Source: Naasia sp. SYSU D00057
GTDB taxonomy: Bacteria > Actinomycetota > Actinomycetes > Actinomycetales > Microbacteriaceae
Assembly: GCF_017916505.1 (NCBI RefSeq)
Contig: NZ_JAFMSZ010000002.1
Span: forward strand, 186,001 to 250,000
Length of the DNA: 64,000 bases
Reading direction: 5' to 3'
Part shown: piece by piece, positions 58,060 to 64,000 of the stretch
Layout of the letters: each line of letters begins with the position of its first letter
How positions within the stretch are numbered: position 1 is the first letter of the stretch
The notes under the pieces: model-generated
Databases searched by the model: none
What the model saw: only the letters and a program-made list of their open reading frames with translations
What the model was told of the DNA's origin: nothing
Made by a program: the position numbers and the translations under genes

Positions 58060-58364
58060 CGGCTCATCCTCACCGGCCGCGCACGGCGGCTCCCCGAAGC
58101 AGCGGAGGCGGGCGCACGGCTTCCTCGCCCTGCCCGTCTCCGTTGACGCTTTTCCATCTCGCGCCGGAAACATTCCTATCACTTCGGCCGCCGGAAGGGC
58201 AGGGGGAAGCGCGCGTCGAGCGGGATGACCGAGCGCTTCTGCGCCGCTCAGGGGCAGTAGAGCGGGCACCCGCCGGGCTCGGCGTGGGAAACATTTCTCC
58301 ACGTCCGTCCCCGCCGCGGTCGCCGAGGCTGGTGGGGGTCCGTCCGGCGTGGAAGCATCCGGTC
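58060..58364. promoter_or_regulatory. Divergent promoter region with GGAAACATT sites
   Basis: This 305-base gap between the divergent ThuA and PHP genes contains GGAAACATTCC (58166-58176) and GGAAACATTTC (58287-58297), resembling the sites at 39871 and 41142. An AAGCAT hexamer at 58353-58358, six bases before the PHP start, is a possible leaderless promoter. I see no ORF with a good start in the gap. Confidence 0.4.
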
Positions 58365-59195
58365 ATGACGCTGCCCGTCGACAGCCACGTGCACGGCGAG
58401 TGGTCGTGGGACGCGCGGCGCGGCTCCCTGGAGCGGACGTGCGCGCGGGCGCTCGAGCTCGGGATGCCCGCGGTCGTGTTCACCGAGCACGTCGACGCGT
58501 CCCCCACTGTGCTCGACCCGGAGGAGCTGGACGAGCCGCTCCGTCCGCTGATCGGCGGCGACGGGCTCCTGCGGCCGCCGCCGCTCGATCGGGACGGCTA
58601 CCTGGCGGCCGTCGAGGGCTGCCGCGGACGGTTCCCAGGACTGACGATCGTCGCCGGCATCGAGCTCGGCGACGGGCACCGCGCCGACTCCGCCGCCACC
58701 GCCCAGGCGGAAGGGTTCGGGCGGGTGCTCGGCTCCCTGCACTCGGTTCCGGTCGACGGGCGATTCCTCGAGCCGCCGGAGCTGCTCCGCACTCGCGGAC
58801 CGGAGCAGATGCTGCGCGACTACCTCACGGAGCTCTGCCGGATGGTCGAGGGCTGCGACCTGTTCGAGGTGCTCGCGCACATCGACTTCCCGCTCCGCTT
58901 CTGGCCGGCGGACGCCGCCCCCTTCGACGCCGCCGCCTTCGAGGACGACTTCCGTCCGCCTCTCCGCCTGCTCGCGGGCAGCGGCAGAGCTCTGGAGGTC
59001 AACTCGAGCGTCCCGCTGCCCGAGCCGGTGCTGCGCTGGTGGCGCGAGGAGGGCGGACGGGCGGTCACGTTCGGCAGCGACGCCCACGAGCCGGAGAGCC
59101 TCGGCCGCGAGCTGGAGGCGGCCGCCGCTCTCGCGCACGAGCAGGGCTTCCGCCCTGCCTCGCGCCCGCAGGATCCCTGGAGGCTTCCGGCCTGA
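58365..59195 (+). CDS. PHP-domain phosphoesterase (histidinol-phosphatase-like)
   Basis: A 276-residue PHP-domain protein. Metal-binding motifs are ordered as in the family: DSHVHGEWSWD at the N-terminus, FTEHVD near 41, GIELGDGH near 100, GSLHSVP, LAHIDFPLR and FGSDAHEPESLG near the C-terminus. HisK-type histidinol-phosphate phosphatases have this layout, but other phosphoesters are possible and no his genes are nearby. The ATG at 58365 lies close behind a possible -10 hexamer. It is separated by 174 bases from the methionine importer genes. Confidence 0.83.
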   Translation: MTLPVDSHVHGEWSWDARRGSLERTCARALELGMPAVVFTEHVDASPTVLDPEELDEPLRPLIGGDGLLRPPPLDRDGYLAAVEGCRGRFPGLTIVAGIELGDGHRADSAATAQAEGFGRVLGSLHSVPVDGRFLEPPELLRTRGPEQMLRDYLTELCRMVEGCDLFEVLAHIDFPLRFWPADAAPFDAAAFEDDFRPPLRLLAGSGRALEVNSSVPLPEPVLRWWREEGGRAVTFGSDAHEPESLGRELEAAAALAHEQGFRPASRPQDPWRLPA

Positions 59196-59369
59196 CGCAG
59201 CCCGCACCCCGCCTCCTGCCCCGGCTCGGGCCGGAACGGAAATCGCGTGACGCAGCGCTACGGACTGTGACGGCGGGGTCGCAACATTCCCGCCGCCCTC
59301 CGCGGCCGACGCGAGCATGGAAGTGCGGCGCTCCGCGCGCCGCGAGATTCCAGCAGCACGGAGGCACTC

Positions 59370-60359
59370 ATGTCCGAATCCCCGAACCTCGTCGCGCCGC
59401 CGAAGCGGCGCGGCCGCCTGATCGGCATCCTCGTCGCGGTGGTCGCCGTGATCGCCCTCGCGGTCGTCGCCATCGTCGCGACCGTCGGCGCCAACAGCTC
59501 GCCCGCGGACGAGGCCGGCAGCGGAGGCGGGGACGGCGCCGCGAGCGGCGCCATCGCCGAGGGCAAGGGCTCCGAGGCGGACCCGGTGAAGATCGGCGTC
59601 GTCGGCGCGAGCGACCCCTACTGGGCCGAATATGAGAAGGCCGCGGCCGACGAGGGCATCGCCATCGAGCTCGTCGACTTCACCGACTACGCCCAGCCGA
59701 ACCCGGCGCTGACCGAGGGCGACCTGGACCTCAACCAGTTCCAGCACATCATCTACCTCGCGCAGTACAACACCTCGGCCGGCGAGGACCTGACCCCGAT
59801 CGGCTCGACCGCGACGTACCCGCTGTCCCTCTACTCGACCGAGTACGGAAGCGTCGAGGACATCCCGGACGGCGAGACCGTCGCCGTGCCGAACGACGCG
59901 AGCAACCTCGCCCGCAGCCTCCTCGTGCTGCAGTCCGTCGGACTCGTCGAGCTCCAGGACGGCGGCAGCCCGTTCTCGACCCTCGACGACGTGCTCCCGT
60001 CCTCGCGGGTCGAGGTGACCTCGCTCGAGGCCGCCCTCACGCCCACCTCGCTGCCGGATGTCGCCGCCGCGATCATCAACAACGACTTCGTCGACGACGC
60101 CGGCCTCAGCTTCGACGAGGCGATCGCCTCCGACGACCCCGCCGACCCGAGCGCACAGCCCTACATCAACATCTTCGCCGCGCGCGCCGAGGACAAGGAC
60201 GACGAGCTGTACCAGCGCCTCGTCGAGATCTTCCAGAACACGAAGGCCGTCACCGACGGGCTGCTGGAGGTCTCCGGCGACACCGCCGTGCTGGTGCAGA
60301 CGCCGGTCGAGGAGCTCGAGGAGTCCCTGGCCGACGTGGAGTCGCAGATCGGGCAGTAG
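59370..60359 (+). CDS. metQ: Methionine ABC transporter substrate-binding protein (NlpA/MetQ family), membrane-anchored
   Basis: A 329-residue member of the NlpA/MetQ family: KIGVVGASDPYWAEYEKAAADEGIAIELVDF, then YAQPNPALTEGDLDLNQFQH, VAVPNDASNLARSLLVLQ and AAIINNDFVDDAGL. MetQ binds D- and L-methionine outside the cell. Unusually, no lipobox Cys is present; instead basic PPKRRGRLIG is followed by a long uninterrupted hydrophobic helix (about residues 18-40) and a Gly/Ser linker, suggesting a transmembrane anchor. It is first gene of the metQ-metN-metI operon, and a hairpin follows it. Confidence 0.88.
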   Translation: MSESPNLVAPPKRRGRLIGILVAVVAVIALAVVAIVATVGANSSPADEAGSGGGDGAASGAIAEGKGSEADPVKIGVVGASDPYWAEYEKAAADEGIAIELVDFTDYAQPNPALTEGDLDLNQFQHIIYLAQYNTSAGEDLTPIGSTATYPLSLYSTEYGSVEDIPDGETVAVPNDASNLARSLLVLQSVGLVELQDGGSPFSTLDDVLPSSRVEVTSLEAALTPTSLPDVAAAIINNDFVDDAGLSFDEAIASDDPADPSAQPYINIFAARAEDKDDELYQRLVEIFQNTKAVTDGLLEVSGDTAVLVQTPVEELEESLADVESQIGQ

Positions 60360-60375
60360 CCGCTTCCATCTCTCT

Positions 60376-60410
60376 CCGGGGGTCGACGTCGTCGTGACGT
60401 CGGCCCCCGG
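60376..60410 (+). other. Hairpin between metQ and metN
   Basis: A 15-bp stem with one G-T pair (CCGGGGGTCGACGTC with TGACGTCGGCCCCCGG) and a 5-base loop lies 16 bases after the metQ stop. It probably lets metQ be expressed above metN and metI. Confidence 0.65.
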
Positions 60411-60435
60411 ATTCTTCAGTTCCCCGAGGAGTCCC

Positions 60436-61464
60436 ATGCCGCTCATCGCCCTCAGCAACGTGACGAAGGCCTATCCCCCGCGCTCGAAGGGCGCCCCGCC
60501 GACCGTGGCCGTCGACGACGTCTCACTCGAGATCGAGGAGGGCGACGTCCACGCGATCATCGGCTACTCGGGAGCGGGCAAGAGCACGCTCGTCCGTCTC
60601 ATCAACGCGCTCGAGCGGCCGACCGGCGGCCGGGTCACGGTCGCCGGCCGTGATCTCGTCGGGCTCGACGAGCGCGCTCTGCGGCAGGTGCGCCGGGGCA
60701 TCGGCATGATCTTCCAGCAGTTCAACCTGTTCGAGTCGAAGACGGTGTGGGGCAACGTCGAGTTCCCGCTCAAGGTGGCGGGGATCCCCCGCGCCGAGCA
60801 CCAGAAGCGCATCTCGGATCTCCTCCACTTCGTCGGCCTCGTCGACCAGGCGCACGCCTACGTCGACCAGCTCTCGGGCGGCCAGAAGCAGCGGGTGGGC
60901 ATCGCGCGCGCACTCGCCACCAGTCCGCAGATCCTGCTCGCCGACGAGGCGACGAGCGCGCTCGACCCGGAGACGACCCGCGACGTGCTCGGCCTGCTCC
61001 GGCGCGTGAACACCGAGTTCGGCGTCACCGTCGTCGTCATCACGCATGAAATGGATGTCGTGCGCTCGATCGCGAACCGAGTGAGCGTCATGGAAGGCGG
61101 CCGCATCGTCGAGCAGGGCGAGGTGTTCGACGTGTTCTCGGCGCCGCGCACCGAGGCCGCCCGCCGGTTCGTCGCGGGCGTGGTGCCGACCGTGCCGGAT
61201 GCGGACACGCTCGCGACGCTGCGATCGCGGCACCCGGGCCGGATCGTGTCGTTCTCGTTCGCGGACGGCGGCACCGATCAGTCCGCCATCTTCCTGGAGC
61301 TCAACCGGCGGGGCGTCGGCTTCGAGCTGATCCACGGCGGCATCGAGGACATCCGGGGCCGCACCTTCGGCACGATCACCCTCGCGCTGACGGGCGACGA
61401 CGCGTCGATCGACGAAGCGCTCGACCGCCTCACCGCGGTCGCCACGATCGTGAAGGCGGCGTGA
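60436..61464 (+). CDS. metN: Methionine ABC transporter ATP-binding protein
   Basis: A 342-residue ATPase. Walker A GYSGAGKST is at 43-51, the signature LSGGQ at 146-150, Walker B LLAD with catalytic Glu at 168-171, and the switch His in VVITHEMD. The C-terminal part (from about residue 250, RHPGRIVSFSF, ending in GTITLALTGDD) is a NIL/ACT-like domain that in E. coli MetN binds methionine and inhibits transport. The ATG has CGAGGAG upstream. The stop is one base from metI. Confidence 0.94.
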   Translation: MPLIALSNVTKAYPPRSKGAPPTVAVDDVSLEIEEGDVHAIIGYSGAGKSTLVRLINALERPTGGRVTVAGRDLVGLDERALRQVRRGIGMIFQQFNLFESKTVWGNVEFPLKVAGIPRAEHQKRISDLLHFVGLVDQAHAYVDQLSGGQKQRVGIARALATSPQILLADEATSALDPETTRDVLGLLRRVNTEFGVTVVVITHEMDVVRSIANRVSVMEGGRIVEQGEVFDVFSAPRTEAARRFVAGVVPTVPDADTLATLRSRHPGRIVSFSFADGGTDQSAIFLELNRRGVGFELIHGGIEDIRGRTFGTITLALTGDDASIDEALDRLTAVATIVKAA

Positions 61465-61465
61465 C

Positions 61466-62125
61466 ATGGACCGGCTGATCGAACTCCTGCCCAAGCTCTG
61501 GCTGTCCGCCTGGGAGACCGTCTACATGGTGGGCATCGCCATGATCGTCGGCGGCATCCTCGGACTCGTCCTCGGCCTCGCGCTCTACCTGACCCGCCCG
61601 GGCAACCTGCTCGAGAACAAGGCGGTGTTCACGGTGCTCAACGTGATCGTGAACACGTTCCGGCCGATCCCGTTCATCATCCTGCTCGCCGCCGTCCAGC
61701 CGCTCGCTCGGGTGGTCATCGGGACGGGCATCGGCAACAACGCGGCCATCTTCGGGCTCGTCGTCGGCTCGTTCTTCGCGATCAGCAGGATCGTCGAGCA
61801 GAACCTCCTGACCGTGCGCCCCGGCGTCATCGAGGCGGCGCGCTCGGTGGGCGCGAGTCCGCTGCGGATCATCTTCACGGTGCTGATCCCCGAGGCGCTC
61901 GGCCCGCTGATCCTCGGCTACACGTTCATTTTCATCGCGGTCACCGACATGTCGGCGGTGGCCGGCCTGATCGGCGGCGGCGGGCTCGGCAACTTCGCAA
62001 TCCAGTACGGCTACCGGCTCTTCGAGCCCGCCGTCACGTGGGCCGCGGTGATCCTCATCATCGTGCTCGTCCAGTTCGTGCAGTTCATCGGCAACTCCCT
62101 GGCCCGCACGGTGCTGCGGCGCTGA
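61466..62125 (+). CDS. metI: Methionine ABC transporter permease
   Basis: A 219-residue permease with five hydrophobic helices. ETVYMVGIAMIVGGILGLVLG, NTFRPIPFIILLAAVQPLAR and the coupling loop VIEAARSVGASPLRIIFTVLIPE are typical of MetI. GLIGGGGLGNFAIQYGY is near the C-terminus. It directly follows metN (one base between stop and ATG) and completes the importer. The transcript probably ends at the CCTAGG palindrome 52 bases downstream. Confidence 0.94.
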   Translation: MDRLIELLPKLWLSAWETVYMVGIAMIVGGILGLVLGLALYLTRPGNLLENKAVFTVLNVIVNTFRPIPFIILLAAVQPLARVVIGTGIGNNAAIFGLVVGSFFAISRIVEQNLLTVRPGVIEAARSVGASPLRIIFTVLIPEALGPLILGYTFIFIAVTDMSAVAGLIGGGGLGNFAIQYGYRLFEPAVTWAAVILIIVLVQFVQFIGNSLARTVLRR

Positions 62126-62176
62126 CTCGAAGTTCACCCCGACCCACGCCGCCGATCCGGCCCGTCATGCGAAGGC

Positions 62177-62232
62177 GGGCCGGTTCGGCACATCCGGGCC
62201 GCCTAGGTGGCCCGTTTCACCCGAACCGGCCC
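62177..62232. repeat. CCTAGG-centred 56-bp palindrome, copy C
   Basis: The same size and centre as the copies at 5530 and 11832 (CCTAGG at 62202-62207), with the ends and core conserved but the middle of the arms diverged (five mismatches in 24). It lies between metI and tRNA-Ala, which are convergent. Confidence 0.85.
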
Positions 62233-62245
62233 GCATCCCCGGAAA

Positions 62246-62281
62246 CAGAAGAAGGCGCCCCTGGCGGGACGCCTTCTTCTG
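62246..62281 (-). terminator. Terminator of tRNA-Ala
   Basis: A 12-bp perfect stem (CAGAAGAAGGCG with CGCCTTCTTCTG) and a 12-base loop, followed on the reverse strand by TTTCC, lies a few bases after the 3' end of the tRNA gene. Confidence 0.8.
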
Positions 62282-62288
62282 TCTTCGG

Positions 62289-62361
62289 TGGACCTGAGGG
62301 GATTCGAACCCCTGACCTTCTCATTGCGAACGAGACGCGCTACCAACTGCGCCACAGGCCC
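62289..62361 (-). tRNA. tRNA-Ala, anticodon CGC
   Basis: The reverse strand folds into a complete cloverleaf. The acceptor stem GGGCCTG / CAGGTCC has the G3-U70 pair that identifies alanine tRNA. The D arm is GGCGCAGTTGGTAGCGC, the anticodon loop TTCGCAA gives anticodon CGC (codon GCG), and the T arm contains GGTTCGAATCC. The discriminator is A. The 3' end continues CCG, so CCA is not fully encoded. A terminator hairpin follows. Confidence 0.95.
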
Positions 62362-62485
62362 CTGAGTGCCCGTCCACACTACCAGGTCGCCGGACCCGCT
62401 CGTGACGCGCACGGCTTGAACGGCGACTCCCGATCGTCGAGGTGCGAGCGACGCGAGCCTCGCCGGCACCACCGAGGCGTGCCGT

Positions 62486-62574
62486 CGAGTGCGCCCTGGA
62501 ACGCCGAGCGCACCCTGTGCACGGGGCGCTCTCGGTGCTTCGAGGCGCACTCGGTGTTCGCAGGCGCTCGGCGT
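62486..62574. repeat. Interleaved inverted repeat with GGCGCnCTCGGTG words
   Basis: Two arm pairs are interleaved: CGAGTGCGCC (62486-62495) with GGCGCACTCG (62544-62553), and ACGCCGAGCGC (62501-62511) with GCGCTCGGCGT (62564-62574). The words GGCGCTCTCGGTG and GGCGCACTCGGTG resemble the GGCGCATTCGGTG arm of the repeat at 38404. It lies between the tRNA and the 3' end of the membrane protein gene and could terminate the latter. Confidence 0.7.
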
Positions 62575-62586
62575 GTGCCCGTCGTG

Positions 62587-63522
62587 TCAGACGGCGCGGC
62601 GGCGGCGCAGGACGTCGTTGAGGTCCGTGATCCCGGGCGTCGCGTCCTCGAGCACGCCCATGGCGGCGTAGCCGCTCCGCTCGGCGGCGGCGGTGCGCTT
62701 GGGCAGCGGAGTGACCTCGGGAGCGGACTGCGCCGCACGGAGGGCCGCCTCGGCCTTCGCGGCGGCCTGGCGCAGCGACTCGTCCACCGTGACCTCGATG
62801 CGCCGCGGGGCCACCACCGGCTCCGCCACCTCGCGGCGGGAGAGGTACAGCGGCTTCGGCAGCGGCACCGGCGTCCACGTGGGGCGGGCCGGCTCGGCGC
62901 GCTCCCAGTCGACGAAGCTCTGGACGGGCGGCGCGACCGTCACTGTGCGGTCGACCGCCTCCGTCGCCCGGCTGGCGGCGGCGACGGTCGCGATGCGCTG
63001 CAGCAGGGCGAGGGCGCCCATCCCGGCGACCGCGCTGACGGCGAGCAGCAGCCAGGCGCCGGAGGCGAAGAACTGGGAGACGCCGACGACGACGCCGAGC
63101 CCGGATGCCGCGAGCAGCAGCGTCGAGAGCAGGCGGCCGCGGCGCAGCCGGGACGCGGCGAGCGCAGACACGGCGGCCGCCTTCTGCTTCGGCTCACGGG
63201 GCGCGTGCGCGGTCCTCGCGAGCGCCCGCGCGGCGGCGGCCTCGCGGGCGCGAGCGACCGCCTCCGCCTTCTGCGCCGCCTCGCGAAGGGCTCGGTGCTG
63301 TTCCGCGACGCTCCGCGCGTGCACCTCGGCGCGGACCTCCGCGGGGACCTCGGCCGTCTCGGCGAGGATGCGCAGCGTCTGCTGGAGCCGGACGGCGTTG
63401 CGCTCGGTGGCGAGGTACTGGCGCCGGCGCAGCCAGCTCGGCATCAGATACACGAGCCAGAGCACCGCCGCGAGAGCGACGACGATGCCGCCGCCTGCGC
63501 TCTCTCCACCCATGTCGCTCAC
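62587..63522 (-). CDS. Membrane protein of unknown function with central coiled region
   Basis: A 311-residue protein. One N-terminal helix (GGGIVVALAAVLWLVYLMPSW) is followed by RRRQYLATERNAVRLQQTLRILAET, then an Ala/Arg/Glu-rich helical region (about 60-115) that could form a coiled coil. Two more helices (about 130-175) precede a soluble Pro-rich C-terminus. This layout is familiar from Microbacteriaceae proteins of unknown function. The start is GTG at 63522; an ATG three codons later is possible. It stands alone between the tRNA region and the acetyltransferase. Confidence 0.75.
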   Translation of the reverse strand: MSDMGGESAGGGIVVALAAVLWLVYLMPSWLRRRQYLATERNAVRLQQTLRILAETAEVPAEVRAEVHARSVAEQHRALREAAQKAEAVARAREAAAARALARTAHAPREPKQKAAAVSALAASRLRRGRLLSTLLLAASGLGVVVGVSQFFASGAWLLLAVSAVAGMGALALLQRIATVAAASRATEAVDRTVTVAPPVQSFVDWERAEPARPTWTPVPLPKPLYLSRREVAEPVVAPRRIEVTVDESLRQAAAKAEAALRAAQSAPEVTPLPKRTAAAERSGYAAMGVLEDATPGITDLNDVLRRRRAV

Positions 63523-63585
63523 GGTAGAGCCGTGTGCCGGGTCAGGACCGGATTGCCGGGGCGTGTCCCGCCGTTCTTCCGGGCG

Positions 63586-64000
63586 TCACCAGGCCGGGAA
63601 CGAGCGTGCCGCGGCCTCCCGATCCGCGTCCGGGATGAGGGCGGCGTCGACCGGGACGCGGTCCTCCTTCCAGCGGCGCAGGACCCCGTCACGGAGCTCC
63701 TCGGCGACGAGGGCGAAGCAGAAGTGGTCGCGCCAGTCGCCGTTGATGTGGATGTACCGGCGGCGCAGCCCCTCGTACCGGAAGCCGAGCTTCTCGACGA
63801 CCCGCAGCGACTTGGCGTTCTCGGGCCGGATGCAGATCTCCATGCGGTGCAGGCCGAGCTGCTGGAAGCAGTAGTCCGTCGTCAGCGCCACCGCGGTGGG
63901 GGTCGCGCCCGCACCGGCGAAGCGCTCCCCGATCCAGTACCCGGTCGAGGCGGACGACGTCGACCCGTAGGCGATGCCGGACACGTTCAGCTGCCCGGCG
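63586..64000 (-). CDS. GNAT-family N-acetyltransferase (RimJ-like), N-terminus cut by window end
   Basis: The reverse-strand frame is open through base 64000, so only the C-terminal part (about 138 residues) is seen. GQLNVSGIAYGSTSSASTGYWIGERFAGAG, then NAKSLRVVEKLGFRYEGLRRRYIHINGDWRDHFCFAL, are typical of the RimJ/RimL branch that acetylates protein N-termini; the acetyl-CoA loop lies in the first part. The visible GTG at 63984 is internal. C-terminal ERVPVDAALIPD-like residues are less conserved. Substrate unknown. Confidence 0.88.
   Translation of the reverse strand, partial: AGQLNVSGIAYGSTSSASTGYWIGERFAGAGATPTAVALTTDYCFQQLGLHRMEICIRPENAKSLRVVEKLGFRYEGLRRRYIHINGDWRDHFCFALVAEELRDGVLRRWKEDRVPVDAALIPDADREAAARSFPAW

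Noticed and set aside
59196-59369. SAM or other methionine riboswitch before metQ
   Set aside because: The 174-base gap shows no recognisable S-box, SAM-II or SAM-IV core that I can identify by eye; only short GC-rich stems are present.

Overview
The window is 64 kb of very GC-rich chromosome from an actinobacterium. High GC, frequent GTG starts, 'TAG(C/G)(G/A)T' -10 hexamers close to start codons, and families such as DUF4349, DUF1697, lipase maturation factor and GH15 suggest Microbacteriaceae, but the genus cannot be fixed from this sequence. There is no prophage, transposase or CRISPR array. It looks like ordinary metabolic chromosome with carbohydrate and nucleoside islands.

Layout. 1-7 kb: an MFS transporter (cut by the window edge) coupled to an aldo/keto reductase, the RNA helicase HrpA, and a second MFS transporter. 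7-12 kb: a nucleoside-salvage island with a BMP-type nucleoside-binding lipoprotein, a GntR regulator, adenosine deaminase, uridine phosphorylase and nucleoside hydrolase. Three copies of a 16-bp operator (consensus GGTATGAnGTTATACC) tie these together. 12-18 kb: DUF1697, a DHA2 drug exporter, and a class I ribonucleotide reductase operon (nrdA - 33-codon ORF - nrdB). NrdB has Phe at the radical Tyr position and Glu as first metal ligand, as in class Ic (Mn/Fe) enzymes. The C-terminal CxxC tail expected on NrdA is instead in a separate overlapping mini-ORF. Upstream lie two NrdR boxes, DnaA-box-like sites and paired hairpins.

18-38 kb is mixed: MFS, aldo/keto reductases, alpha/beta hydrolase, SGNH hydrolase, a frameshifted DUF4349 lipoprotein, aldose epimerase, DUF2795, lipase maturation factor, GH15, Zwf paralog, a ThDP enzyme, Mug, DUF503, YeiH, small hypotheticals, an EEP nuclease-fold protein, VOC and OsmC. 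39-59 kb is a sugar-acid catabolic island. SMP-30 lactonase, FAH-family dehydratase, IlvD/Edd dehydratase, SDR dehydrogenase and 2-oxoglutarate-semialdehyde-type dehydrogenase together match the five steps of a Weimberg pathway. With them are a GH5 glycosidase, a Zn alcohol dehydrogenase, an aldose-dehydrogenase-like AKR, a CUT1 sugar ABC importer lacking its ATPase, two ThuA proteins, a Gfo/Idh oxidoreductase and a LacI repressor. 59-64 kb: a metQNI methionine importer, tRNA-Ala(CGC), a membrane protein and a truncated acetyltransferase.

Many gaps at gene 3' ends are filled by long palindromes of several unrelated families: CCTAGG-centred 56-bp palindromes (three copies), a 20-bp-spaced CAGCAGG/CCTGCTG array of about 470 bp, GGTGATTGAGGAG elements, and others. 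These repeats and the split RNR tail are the most unusual contents of the window.
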